A stretch of 64,000 nucleotides of DNA. Source: Zeugodacus cucurbitae. Taxonomy: Eukaryota > Arthropoda > Insecta > Diptera > Tephritidae. A program made the translations under genes and the position numbers. Position 1 is the first letter of the stretch; each line of letters starts with the position of its first letter. The stretch spans positions 18,641,501 to 18,705,500 of the forward strand of contig NC_071668.1 in NCBI RefSeq assembly GCF_028554725.1. The letters run 5' to 3'. Below are positions 47,801 to 62,800 of this stretch, piece after piece. Below the pieces are notes generated by a model. The model was not told the DNA's origin. It worked only from the letters and a program-made list of their open reading frames with translations, and did no database searches.

Positions 47801-50800
47801 GCAACACTTCCAATTGGGTCTATTGCTATGGGAACTGACGCAACTTGGCGGTTACTGTCGAACGGAGCGATAGCACTAGGTGCATGCATCCTATTTATAT
47901 ATGTTAGCGCTCGATAGCACTTTGATATGATGTATTAATCACCATTTTTCTAACGCCGGGGCGTTATCATATTTGAAGATCAATTCGTTCTTCGAATTCT
48001 CTATAATTCCGTATTGAATCGGTCAAAAAACTCGGCTTAGTAGAGCTCTGTGACCACTTTTCAGTCTTCCATGTACTCGATGTAGTTCAAAGATTGTGAA
48101 TCCTTGAAAACGGTGGACATAATTTTTCGAGCCGCTAAGAGAGTCGTCGGGTGAAGCGCAGCCCTTGGTATCTAGTTATATTTTAGTTGTTGTAGCGGGA
48201 AGATGGTTTTCGAAATTATTTTAAGAAGTGCTACCGATTTGACAGTCCTTGGCCGGTTAATAATCCGGGTTCGTTCCGGTTACTTTGGTCATAGACCCCC
48301 TTTGTCTTCAGAGATGCCTTTATCAAAGAAATATATGAAAGTGATTTATATAAGAAGCTCATATCGGTCACGGTTCATATCTTGAGAACTAAAACTTAAA
48401 TGGACCAAATCATAGAATTACTAATAGATCTAATAGAATGGTTGCAGTATATAGTGTGGAAGTTTACTCTATAAAATGACAAGTATCTCTGATTCAATGA
48501 AAAGGAGAAGTATATATCCACACATTGTGAATGCAAAACCTAACCTAATAAAAAACCGTTTCATTATTTGCTGTTGAACCATGTTCACTGCATTAAACCC
48601 AATGAAATGCAGGAAATAGAACAAAAATGATAAGAATACCCTATTAAACTTGTCGAATATGGAAGTTATGAATGAATCTATTACTTCTCACACTCACATA
48701 CCATCACGTGACAGGCTAAGCTATACATTTTGACATACATAGATACATATTTTTCATTTGCTGAACAACTAACCTCAATTTGAATAATTTTTGCAAATAA
48801 AAACAAACAATATAAACAAATTAAAGCGCGCTACAATAACAACAAAACCTGAAAAATTAGCTACTACTGTGTTGCTATTAGATTAAAGTGGCATATAATT
48901 GCAAAAACAACAAAGTTACACAGCCGGCAGGCAGCCGGAGCAACAACAGTAGCGAGAAATTAATAGTGTGCCTAGCGGTCGTTTGAAAGCGTCAGCGACC
49001 TCATAGGCAGTCTGACAGGGAGGTAGACTGACAGGCCGCCAAAACGTCAGCAATGACAACGACACTCTCATTTATTGTTGCTGTTGTTGTTGTTTCGGCA
49101 TTTGTGGCCGCTTGAATTCAATTACTTGATGCCTCCGGTTCGGTGGCAACACGCCATCATATGTTTATTTGCGATCGTTAGCTGTGGAATTGATGGCGGT
49201 GGCGACGAGAACGGCAGCGGTGGCAAGTCAACGGTTATGGCACCGGCAACCGGCAGCCAGCAGCCGGCACCACACCGAACAAATTCCCGTCGTTTTCGTA
49301 TTCGTCGTAGTTGTCGCCATCGTTTGGTTGCATCATTTGTCCCCAGCTGTGCGGTTTTAGTTAAGCTAAATGCGACAACAGCAAATTGCTTAAGGAACGC
49401 AATAAAAAATTTGCACTCGAAATGCATACTAGTCGATTGGTATTGCATCGTGAGTTCGTGTGTATGTCTTGTATTCGCGTGGAGTGCGAAACCCCAACCC
49501 AGCGTTTGCAAGTTGAGCGTACGGCCGGCTATCCATGCTTCAATAGCGCGAACATCTGTCGATCAGTTGGAGATGGCGCATAAAAAGTGCAATGATTCGG
49601 AGTCAGGCGTTTGCTGTTGTTGTGCGTTATATTCATGTCTCTCGTTGTTTGTGACACGAGTTGAGGGTCATTGCAGACGTTTGACATATTAATTGCACAA
49701 ATTGTTTGGTAGTCGACCTCGGCCGTATGGCTGCATTGAAATGTGTTCAGATATTCTAAGATTTCGCTTGAATCTGATGCACTGAAATTATACAAAAAAC
49801 TTGTCAGTAATTTGGAGACTACTTCGTTCGTTGAAATTATTGAATATTAATTAAATATTAAGAAATAGGAGGGTAGAAAAATGGGGACCATATTATGGTA
49901 TGTGCACTGTAGACCGAAGCTTCCCGTCTCGAATCTGAATGGTTAAATATTCCCAAATTCTACTTATTCTGATTATCTGATCATCCGACCGATTAAAGGT
50001 TGCTGAGACGTTTAAAAAATCCTGGAAAAAATGATTGGAAGACATGTAAAATCTCACGATATTGGTGGATAGTTCGTCTTAACTCTTCGAAAGATGAACA
50101 TATCCAGAACGATTTAACCCGTACCTTAATTAGAGACAACGCAGAATCACTCTTGCCAACAGGTGCCATTTGGGACAGAGTATGCCATTGAAAGGTAAAG
50201 GTCTTCTCTCGACGAACCAAAATCAAACTCTACAAGTCTCCTATTATTCCCGTTTATAGTTCAAAAGCTAGCTGTTCGATGCAGAGTACCCGCCGGTTGA
50301 AACAGAGGAAGAGGAAGGCCTCCACTCCGTTCAGGTGGATCAAGTGGGGAGCGACTTGGTTTCACTTGAGATTTCCAACTGGCGCCGAATTGCGTGGGAA
50401 AGAGAAAAATGATGCGCCATTATCGATTCAGCTATAATCGAATAAACGGTTCCTACGCCAATTACATACATTAATTTGAGACGCTGTCTCACAGAATCAT
50501 TTTTATGAACCAAAAGACTTCGATTAGTCGTTATTCAATAACTCTCACAAGTGTTCGAAAATCCGCCAACGCTAAGGCATTTTCTTCTAACTTCTAGCTT
50601 TGATGACAGTTATTAGTTCCATATTATTATTTTCTGCCCACTTCGGCCCGAAGTCTTATGTCGCCTGTTCTTCTATATTATCGAACGAATCGGGAAGTCT
50701 ACCAGTTTTATGTTGCTTTGGACAAGTCGATGGATTTGACTCGAACGTATATGGCTTTACCAAGTTTGACTAATACTTTTTATGTTACACATGGCTTTCG

Positions 50801-53800
50801 AAATTTTTGAGGTTATGTTACTCTTGAATTGCAACAGAATATAATTTTACTCTGAAAACGTACAACGGAGCTGCTTTCAGTCTCGAAATGATGGTATAAA
50901 TCTCTTTTTGCAAATAACAGAACTACTTTACGCTAAATGTATTGCCTTGGTTGCATAAACACGGTGGATTTATGGTTGAGTAGCTAAAAGCCAGTGCGAA
51001 CTTTATTTGCTTTTAAACGCTGTGAAACATTAAATGCAATCCAATCGTTTTGCACTATTCGTAACCTCATCTTTTAAAAGGCTTCAAGTGGACATTAGCG
51101 GAGAAGAACTCAAATCACACCCACGCAGAAATAAAAATAAAAAAATACAAGAAGAAGCAGCAGAAGCAAAGGTTCGATTTCGCACTTTAGAAGCACTAAA
51201 CAAATAATGCCGCAAAGATTGCCGGCAACAACCCTTGAAAGGAGGGAAAACGAGAAGGCCAAGAAGAAAAACAATTTTGAGGCAAAAGAGTGGCGCCGCC
51301 TGTGCAGAGTACTCGTATTGGCCGATGGACATGAAGTTGTTACATTTTACCACAAAGTTGAATAAACTCGAAAAAAAAAACACAACCATAAAACAACAGC
51401 TGAATACAAAGCAATATCACAACAACAACAACAACAAAGTCACTATATATTGAAAAAGCCAGCCACGACATGTAAAAGTTCTTCACCCTCATTTGCACAG
51501 CTGGAGTGAGTGTGGAATTACACGACACAACAGCCAGACACTCGGCATGCACATTTGCACTTAATATATATACTATATACTATATATATCGGTATTATAA
51601 ATATAAATATCTGGAAAACATAAGACAGATACTTTCTTTCATATGTGTGTGTGCGGAAAAGCGGTGGGAAAACTGGCTGACTGGCTGCTAGCAATAAAAA
51701 TTGTACGTCAAGCGACAGTCAGGCAGCCAACAGACGGAAGTTCATACATTTTCCGCTGCACACACAAACAACAACAAAAACAATGTGTACCAGAAGGAAC
51801 GAAACAAGAGAAGAAAAGCGAAGAAAGCAAAACGGAAAATCTAACAAAAGATTTTGCCAGTCAGACAATATAATACTTACTATAAGTTTATACTATTTAA
51901 TGCAGATGGAGCACAGCGACTTTGTGATAAATCACATTTGTGCAGCGGCAAGAGTGACTTGAGTACTCGTATTACCGACGACAAGTTCCAGCAGCAATGT
52001 GCTTAAGATACTCCACGGTACAACCACACCCACTGCCAGAGAGTACATATTAATGGCCAACAGCTAAGCTGCAGCAGTTACCCAAAGCCATCCGTAGTAC
52101 CAAGCGCCGACGACGACGACAGTAAGCTGCTTCCGCATTTGCAATATGCCAGCTACCAACTGAAGAGTGTGCTTCAGCAATTCGCCGATGTGTTTGTTGT
52201 AATGAGGAAATTGGATTGTGGCAGTTCTTATCACAAAAATCAGCAAGCAAGCACTTCGTTTTTTTTACAATTTTTTTCACAGATTAAAAATTTATAAGAG
52301 TCTAAAAAAAATTTGCTTAATATACTTTCGGTTCCATTCAATCCGTATAGCAATGTACAACAACAGCAACTAACTGCAGTTGTACCATGTATGTAGTTGA
52401 GCAGCTGTGCAAAATGTAGGACACCAGCGCCAGTGGTGCACCGGTTTGGTTTACACAGCCTCCTATCCATTCCTGCTGTCTGCTTGCCTTGTTCTCTGTT
52501 GGCAAATGCAATGATACAGGAAGCACTCACCGCACACAGTAGGAAGCTCGACTGTTTTATTTTTGCTACTCAAGCGCGTATCATCCACTTTGCGGCAAAA
52601 ATTTTGCCGTCATGCTGTGGTACTACTTATTTCATTATTAAAATAATTGCAAGCAATGTCTATAAAAGCACTGTGTATTCCATAAATTTTGTACAAATAG
52701 AAGTACATATGACAAGTGTATAGATCCATATACTATAAACCCTATAGTAAAATGAACTAGTTCAAAACTACTTTCTAACTAGTATGAACCGCAAGTTCAA
52801 TTAGTCAGCCGATTATAGTCTAAAATTAGTTCAAAATATAATTCTACCCTATAATCGATATCAATACTTATTTAGAATTTATATATTCAGGTTTTTAGAC
52901 ATATTGATTGTCTCAGAGAGATAGTAGTCCAACCAACTGTCAAAGAAAGCACATGTGTTTGACATTTATGCTCAGTACAGTTAGACAAATTACCATGCAT
53001 AGACCTAAATCATCGAAAACTTTCAAAAAGTTATAATTTTCATTCCAATACAGGTGGTTTGTCCTCTGAAGAGATACTGGTGCCTTCCTGGTTATTTTCT
53101 TAGTTTTTCTGTGTTTTATTTGAATCATACTTCTAAAAACCAAACAGATATGGCCAAAACGACATGAAGAGAACTAACGACTTATTAAATAAGTCAAGGA
53201 ACAGTATCTTCAGACTAACTGCTACCATAACAGGACATTGACCATTTGTAGAACATTCGTCGAACATGGGTATGCCCTACAATAACATATGCCGAAGCTG
53301 CGAACAAACTGGGAATAAGGAAACAATTTTCCACTTTCTCTGTGAATGCCCAGCCCTACCGCAGATCAGACAGAGAACACTGGGAATCCATTAAGTATCA
53401 AACCTTGAATGGATGTCAACAAAAAGCATAACGGATATTAGTAGTTTCATCGAAACCACAAAATGGTTTGAACGAGAAGCTTAAACTTGATAGCAAATAA
53501 AAAGGTCAACGACTAGTGCATCAAAATGGCACAGATAGTGCTAATTGAGCCGGAACTATAACAGGGCAGCACTCCTACCTACCTATCTACCTAAAAATCA
53601 CTTATTCTAAGCAAAGGCTAGTAAAGTGGTACTCTTCTGTACCACATCGGATTGAAACATCTTGGCAGGACGAACTTCGGAGAATCAATGGAACTGTCCC
53701 GAATACAAATCAGTTGCCTGAACAAATTCGTAAAAGTCTTAAAGCGCTTTGTCGCCACTTGAGTGCCTCGGTCATCTATTTTGAGGAGTTTGCGGCATCA

Positions 53801-56800
53801 CAAAGAACTGGCGACCCTAGCTGTCCAAGTGGGTTCTCCTGTGGCACAGGGATCCACCCTTGAACCGAACCTTTTCTGACCATTCTATTTTAGAACATGC
53901 TATTTTCTGGCTAGTTACATTACTAGTTATGGTACTAGTTACTTTTTAACTCGTTTGATACTAAACTGTAGTATATACATGCATGGTGGCTCGGCATTAC
54001 TACATCGCCAACTTTTGCTGTGCGCAAACCTGTCCTCTGCTATGTAACGAGTCCATAGCGTACAAATTGTGGCAAAAATGGTATTTCTGATGGAATATTT
54101 GAAATGCTTTTCATATTTCATATCGTCTCTGCTTGAATAACCTCTCGTGCAATTAAGCATATTTAAAGCGATAAGAATTTATTTGTGCTCATTAAAGTGT
54201 AACGGTGCTTTATAATGGAACTTTAATGCAATATTTTATTAATGCTGTGAACATAATTTTATCAGTACAGGGACTGCGGTAGCCTACTTTGCTCTACAGG
54301 GACTGCGGTAGCCCACTTAGTTTACCTCTTTGCAAATTAGAAGCCGCTCTGTATTGTGCTCTGTAAGGGCACCCCCAATGGGAGAAGAGGCTACTTCGAA
54401 CTTCTAGTAATGCTGAAAGCGTAAAGAATTTATATAAATATTGTAAAATTCGAGATTTTAATTTTCGGTCTGAATCCAAATCTGAGGTCCAGAACAAATT
54501 TAACTTACGGAGTCACTCGACTTCTATCCAAAACTATGATATTACTGAAAGTCTGGACAAGTCTATAAACCTCCGAAAAAAAAACACGACACCACTTTTT
54601 TGAAACCCAGGCCGAATTCAATCAAAGCGGTTAAAACTTTCTTAAGTCCAGCCATAGATAGCCAGTATTTTCGACTGTGCTGTTTCGATCTCTCACAAAG
54701 AGATGAGCTCTTTTCAGCGGACTGTGTTGATGACTCACTTGATACATTTCAGGAATAAAGAAATCACTTGTGCTCTCAAGGGGAAGCGTATTCTGAACCC
54801 ACTGAACTAACTCTGCCATTATAGGCATATACAATTTGGTCTGAATGTGTCTTCCGTCTTCCGTTGGCACACGTCTTTACCTGTCTGCCATTAAGTTATT
54901 TTTATAAAAATGAAATTGTATTTTCCCAACAATTCATTAAATCCCCTAATAACTATATTTTAGTGCCTATAAATACATATATCTCCCACAATTTATTGTA
55001 ATTTTCTGTTGTAGAATTAAAATTGTTTAAAGGCGAATATTTTCTGCTTCAATAATTCGGAGCCAATTTAATACCTATGTAAAAATTAAATTTATACTTT
55101 TAATATGCCATAAGGGGGCTGGTAGCGCATTTACAAAAACAAAAAATGAGGAAACATAAAAAGAAAAAAAATTAATGAAAAAGAAGAACCGTGCACAGTC
55201 ATTGATGTAACCAGCCCTGCTGTGACTTGAGCTATTTCGCGCTTATTTTGCTTGGCAATGCAATTGAATGGAATGGAAAAATCATTCAAACGTGCTAATA
55301 CGACTATGTAATTTTCCCCATGAAAACCAGTCGGCTTTCGTAAGCTGTAAGCGGTAAGCGACAACTTGCAACATGCGAAATCTAATAGGGAGTGCACATG
55401 CACTATACATACAGCTATGTACGAACAGTTGTGTGTCTACAACGTATTTAAGTGTATGTACACGAATGTGTGAATATCAATAAAAATAGGCCACGCAGTT
55501 GTCAGCACGTACCGGGGCTGCGTGCGCCCCTACACACGCCAAATACGTTGCGTTCGTCGTCGCGGAATGGATGTGCGTTTGGTGCGTTGCAATGTGCATT
55601 CGCCAGCTGGTTGGATACTAGAAATACATTGTGGTGATGCGAAGTGTTGAGGGGGGGAAGTTGTGACTAGCTGATAATACAAATATAGTATATCATAACA
55701 GTCTGTAAGCCTATGAACTGTGTAAGTTGGGGAACATGATATCTCCCAATCGGAAATATTTTATGTGATTAACTCGGGAATGGTAATCAGTAGGTACTAG
55801 GTTGATATGCCGGTTGGTAAAATGTGTTTGTGTTGGTAAAACTTTTCAAGCTGGGACCACATCCGAGAGATCTTCGGTTCTCATAATACAGATCCTTAAA
55901 AAATAATGAGAATTTCAACTCAGTATTCAACTCAACTCATCAAACAGCAGGCGCAGTAAAGACCAGAAAACTAAATGGAATGGATTCGCTTGAAAATTTG
56001 ACTGAAACCCTGACAGTAAAACCTGTTAGTTTTTATTAAATTATAAAAATAGGTATCCTTATAAGATCTCATGATTTTGATGATCCATTTGGGTTAATTC
56101 TGCCCTGACAATATGACCTGTTAGTTTTTATAAAATTATAAAAAAGGTATCCCTATAAAATCTCATGATTTTGATGAACCATTTGGGTTAATTCAGCCAT
56201 ATAATACCCTAAACGAATGCCTCTGCTGTGTTCCACGTAACTCACACAAAAATCTTACCCCCTAGTCTACTATATTGTGGTTGATAATCTTATGATGAAC
56301 AGATCTATGATTATGATTGTCAAAAACCTCATTTTTAGCCAACAGTTGTGTAGGGACGTATAAATGCTTTGGTTACATCGATAGCTTAAGTTAGATTAGA
56401 CTGGTAGGTCAATAGGTCACATCGATAAATTGTATGAAAATTGAAGTCCACCTTTAGCCTTTAATACCAAGTCATCGATCAAGTTTTTCATGAACGTATG
56501 CAGATTTAAGATAAGTGTAGTCCCAGCAGTTTGTTGGAAACTCTAAATGATCGACGATTAGAACAATTTTTTCGGGCAGTTCTGGAGTTCTCAGACTATT
56601 TGTCATATTTTAAGGCTACTATCGAACGAACCGGTGGTCACGAAGAGTTGTTGCCACTGATTTAATATCCATATTCATTAAAATAGGGTCAATATAAGCC
56701 TATCCTCCTAATTTAGTCAAATAGGTATATCGTGTTCCAAAAATATCCTTAATCTATAAAAATTAGCGCTATCCAGTACATAAACAAGTAGTTCAACATG

Positions 56801-59800
56801 ACCTTAATTTCCTAGAGGGGTTCCAGTTTACAGATCTTCGTTTTTCTCATAGGGTTATGTGTAGGTGACAACAGTGTGATGCTAAATGGAAGACAGCATT
56901 AAAGGGAAGACAATGAAAACAAACAACTTCGTTGAAATAATAAAAAATAAACTGAGAACTTAACAGAAATAAGAAGAATGAAAGTGTATCGCATGAAAAG
57001 AAAACAAAAAGCAAAACAAAACGAAAAAAAGACAACAAAATAATAAAAATAAATACTAATAAGCTTGTGTCTGTCTGCCTACAAACTTGCCGGCAGGCAT
57101 TTGGCTGCCAGCCGTTGATTAATTTGAAGTAAAATATATATGCTTCGACATACATATATACTTGCACCTATATAGTATATGTGAATGATCGCCTGACAGC
57201 CACGCGTTTACCACACATTGCAACTCTTCCCCACAATTGCAGTGGCCCCCCAATGGAATAGCATGCAAATCCATTTCACTGTGCTTAATACGTTTCTACA
57301 CGCTTTTCAATTGAATTATCAGCTCATCTCTATCGCTCTACTTCTGCACAACGTCGCTTCACAGTCAACTCTTATCCATAGCACCATATAATTCCCACTA
57401 ATTTATATAATAATATGTATGGTCTTTTTTCTGATCTTTTTTTCAACAGATTTATCGCGTAATCGCTTTTGCGAGCTACCCGAGGAGATCACCACATTCT
57501 CATTTCTGGAGACGCTACTGCTCTATCACAACACCATACGCAGTATTCCCGAATCGGTGAAGCATCTGACATCGTTGACGTATTTGGATTTGCGCAGCAA
57601 TCAGCTGGCAGCGCTGCCACGTGAGATCTGCTTTCTGCCGTTGCAAGTGTTGCTCGTGTCCAATAATCGCTTGGCATCACTGCCCGATGAGTTGGGACGC
57701 ATGGACCGCCTCACGGATTTGGATGCTTCGTACAATCAACTGTCGACGCTGCCGGCGCGCATTGGTGAGCTACGTTCGTTGCGTTCGCTATCGTTGCGCA
57801 GCAATCACTTGATGTATTTACCGCGTGGTGAGTAATTACAAACATACATACATATTTATAAAGCTATATAGTTGGGGTTTTTATGCGGTCGATAAAAATA
57901 ATAAACAATCTGGCATAGTATTTGTAACATTGTTCCAAGTTTTTCATACTTAATAAGTATTATCCGAATACAATTGTTATACCATCATAAAATGCTACAG
58001 TGGGCAGAATATTTTTGTTCGCATAACGGTTGTTTATACCGCCTAAAACTAAGCGGGTTAGATCTAGAGTTCTATATAGCATAATGCTCAAGATGGCCAG
58101 ACATATCGGTTGTGGAACGTCAAACAGTCCGTCCGCCGGTCCGTATAAGCGATACATGTAGCAAACGTGATAATCTTTGAAGAAACTTGGTACATGTTCT
58201 CCTTGGAACTCTGATTAACCAGCCACACAAAAAAAATTGTTTTAACCCCAGAAAATCAATATAGCAGACAGTCATTTTGAAAATCAATCGGGTTCGCTTG
58301 GAAGTCGGGACTCGGGGGTTTTCGGGGTCACAGATTAAGAATCCGGTGTCGGTTTTTCAGAATTCAAAATTGTGGATGCAGAAAAACACGGAGTAGCGAG
58401 TTTCAAACAAATCCGATGAATTTTAAAAATCGTTGTGCGCCATATTTTTTTTCTGGGGTTATCTCAAACCCTGATAGGGTTAAATGGACTTCGGATTCGG
58501 ATTCAGCATAAAAAACATATCGTACACATAGTAAGACCTCTAGGACATTACAATTTTTTTGCGTGGCTGAGTCATTGTCACTACAAAGCGAACATGCCCT
58601 CCAATTATTACAACTGTGTTCGAAACTAATATAAATATAAAAAATCGGTTTGGACCGTTGCATATTCAAGATATAGCATATCAAATATATTGAGTATTTC
58701 CTGACTAATCTAGAATCACTATATAGTCTGACTGGACCTTCCCCAAGGCCCATATACACAATATAATGAAATAAAAATACTTTTAGTTAACCGTGTACCT
58801 TGGAAATCGAAGATATCTTAATAGACACCCCATCTGGTATCGCTAAGGACCGTAACTGGTATAGTCGTGGCCTGTTGGACTACCAGCCTAACCTAACTTA
58901 ACCTAATAGACATGCTTTCTTGAACATAATGTTCGATAGTTTCCGTACTTCGCTTTTTCTTCCTTGTTTTTTATAAGCTTCATAATCGCTTGAATTGGAA
59001 CATTCCAGCTTATCGGCAATTCCGTAGTAAGAAATATTTCACATAGCTTTTTTCATTAGTCATGTGATTTTTTGTCGTAATCTTCGCAAGTTTGAGTTAT
59101 TTTTGCATAAAATATAATAAATAAATGATTTTTTTAATACTGAAGTAATCGTTAATTTATGAATATATTTTTTATTATAATAATTATTTTTTTCAACTTA
59201 AGTAATAATTAAGCAGTACTCACATGTATGCTGACGGAACTCATATGTGCCCTTTTGAGTCTTTAGCCGATAATATTTTAATGAAATATCACGTATTTTA
59301 ATGCAGTTGTGGAACAATCGTTATTTCGATTTGTCATTAAACACGATTGCTAGTAGCATTCGTTTTCACAATTTTTCGAAGTATTTTGCACAGTTTGATT
59401 GAGTCAACTTCGTCAATTGTTAAACAAAATCATGTTCCTTTATGGAGATCTCAACATCGAGCGTGCTCCAGAAATTTTACATATACTCGGAAATTTCGCA
59501 TTAAAATATCAACTGGTCGTAAGGGGTTAGAAACTTATTATTACAATTTATTTATTTAATATTATTGAGATAACGCACAATTCGTCGTATAATCAGCATA
59601 AAGTCCACTAGGCTAACGAAAATCATTATACATAGTATATGGAAGCTGGGGTAGTTCCTCGATCGATTACAACTATTTTTGCAACCAAGCTACATATTAA
59701 CCGATATATACGGTATAAAGTCCACCGGGAATTTGAGAATTCGTTTATAAGCTATATCGAGGCTAGATGAAGTATTGCCCTGATTTGCACATTTTATAAT

Positions 59801-62800
59801 AAAAAAAACATGTCTTTTGAATTTCTTTAGAATATCTAAGAGTTTTAGATATTTTCCGTAAAAAGTAAATTAGCATTAACCACTGAGGTTTTTTTCAATA
59901 TCCTTGATAACTTATGCATATTTTTACCAATGTGAGTGTAGCTTTTCTGTACCATCATTACCATAAAATTTTGTGTTTCTGGTGGGTTTCCCTGCAACAT
60001 AACCTTTTTATGGGGGGTGGGAGTTTTTTAATACCCGATTTTGCCAATTTTTATGGCAAATTATGGGTTGTAAGGCTGTTCCCCAAAGGAAAATACACAT
60101 AGACCATAAAAGTCAGTCATTTGTGAAGCCTGGATCCCTTGATCCTGGATTTAGATTAACAATTAGGTGTCGACAAAACGCTTTAAACTTACTACAAATT
60201 TGCAGACATCTTTCACTTCTACATTCGCTATTTGTTCTACATTCGCTTGTTCGAAAAAGTGACATCCGAGAAATATTTTTCTTGATCTCGCAAAGACGGG
60301 GACATTCCAAAAGAAAGAAATGAGATGATTCCATCTCGTCCTCCTCCTTGCAGATTCTACATCTAGCATGCAGTAAGATTATTAACCCTACGATGTGGAT
60401 CCCGATGGGACAATGACCAGTAAGAACCTCTACAATTAAGGAGATGTAAGCTTTACTTAGGGCGAAGAGCTCTGTAGACCTCCTGTGATTTACTTAAATT
60501 CAAATTGAATGATGGGTACTAAAGATAAATGTGTTTAGTAAGTTTGGTTTATATAGTAGTTTGCGATATAAAAAACAAATTGTCCGACTTCATCCATCTG
60601 CAATACCAACCCTCTCATGGTACCAAGGAATATGAGTATCACTTTTCAAGTCGTCTCGTCATACTGATCATCCGCAATGGTTTGACTTTACACTTTGCTT
60701 TGCTTTGACACCCTGTATATTGTAAAAATAAACTTGTATAGATAAACTATGAAATATAGAATTGTCACATTAATTATTTTTACTTACCTCTTACAGAATT
60801 GACATGTCTAACGCTGGAATCGTTGGACGTCAGCAATAATCGCATTGCTAGTCTACCTCTGGAGATACGCCAAATGACAGCGTTGGTCGAATTGAATTTA
60901 GAAAATAATCCGCTTACGTCTCCACCTGCTAGTGTAAGTTGCACAAATGAAACCATTTTTAATTGCAGTGCATAGCATTAGTTACACTCTCTCTCTGTAT
61001 AACACGCTATAAATAAGCTTAAATTCCACTAATGACTGACCGTTTTAACTTTCTTGCCACTTGCAGCTCTGTATACGCGGTCTCGTACATGTCTTTAAAT
61101 TTCTCGAAACTCAAGCGGCCAAAGATGAGAAGGGCTCACGTGCCGGTGGCAATTACGATGGTTACACCACATTGCGGCGAGCGCCACGTCATGCCGCCAA
61201 TGGCAGTGTACTCGAATCGAATCGTGTGCCGCGTCAGCATCAGCATGGCGCTGAGTCCGGCTATAGCACCTGTGATGGCATTGATAAGCGTTGGTCACAC
61301 GATATGCCAAATGGTATTTAATGCACATACACTCACTCACACATACTCACACATATATGTACACAAAAATCACACACACAAAACACAAAATGTTATAAAA
61401 ATGCATACAGTTGTTTTTTGTTGTATTATACAACAACAACAACATATGTACATACATAGAAGCATTGCAATTCAATCAACTCTACTAATCACAGCTCACT
61501 TACTCACTTCCTGTATTCAACTTACAGTTAAAACCAAATTGGATTCACCGGCACGTAGAACACCAACAACACCGCCCCCCTCATTGAGTTCGGAATTAAT
61601 GGACGCCTCGCTGACTTCCAGTTCAAGCACAATTGTTGATGAGTCAATAACGTTGACAGGCAACAACACGAGCGTCGGTAGTGGTGTACAGGTCTCCCCA
61701 ATGGCGGTTGCCGCAGCTGTTGTTAAACCGTTAAATGCAACGGATTCGCCAACGAAACGCAAAGTGGAAATTCAAGTAGCGGTACAATCGGCGCCCGTCA
61801 CACCGCAGCATCAGAATCATGCGTTGCAACAGCAGCAACAACACCAACATTTAAACTATGCACATTCGAATTCGAATTCGAGTAATGGGAGTAATAACGG
61901 GAGTAATGGCTCATCACCCGAACAAGAAGATGCCATGATGGAGCATTATCAGCAGATGGCAGCCGGACAGAATGGCAAAAACGATGATAAGTCTAATAAA
62001 AATTTGGGGAACGTACAAACCTATCGGTGAGTTAGTTATTTTATTCTAAAAAAAAATTAAAAATTTTTAAAATAAATTAAATTTGTTTTTTCAGCGAATA
62101 CAAGGAGGCTTTAAAGCAGCAACGAAATCTGGAAGTGTCCAGCGTTTATAAAATCAAAAATAACCAAAAAATGTTGTACGACATGAGCGAGGCCTCGAAT
62201 GCCTTGAATTCGATAGCGGGCAATATGTCACACCATGATGAACTCAATGGTGTTGGCAGCGATAATGGCTGCAACGAAATGATACGAATTGTGAATGGTG
62301 CCAATAATATACCACAACCGAAATCGATAATGAAGAATGGTGGCGGCGGCGGCGGCATCGGTGTTGTTGCCACCAATGGTGGACTAAATATGCTAAATGG
62401 CATGTTGAATGGTGTTAATGGCGGCGGTGGTGGTGGTGTTGTTGTTGGTGATGCTAGCAGCGATTACTGTGTTGTAATACCAAAGAAACCGGTACAAAAA
62501 GTGACGCCGTCACGGAATACCGAATTAATGTCGTCGCTGGCGACGTCAAAGCAAATGCAAACAAATACAGCTGCAATAACTGCAGCAACTGCCGAGGAAT
62601 TGGAAAAAATGCTGTTATTACAACAACAGCAACAACAAGTTGTGAACGGTGATTGCATGGGTTATGTGAAACCCAATAGTCCAATGAAAACGCTTAATGG
62701 TGTCGGCACTGGTGGTGGCGGTACGGTTGGTGTTGGCATACTTGCGAATAATAATAAAATTCCTACAATTGGTGGTCTCAAATCGCCTGTAAGTGGCACA

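Noticed and set aside
49075..49692. 205-codon frame as a gene in the Lrch intron
   Set aside because: Starts with a non-ATG codon, overlaps a long opposite-strand frame, and reads as triplet-rich sequence with no family resemblance.
58888..58907. CCTAA repeats as insect telomere (TTAGG) sequence
   Set aside because: Only about four degenerate units; Diptera have lost this telomere type; a retroelement tail is more plausible.
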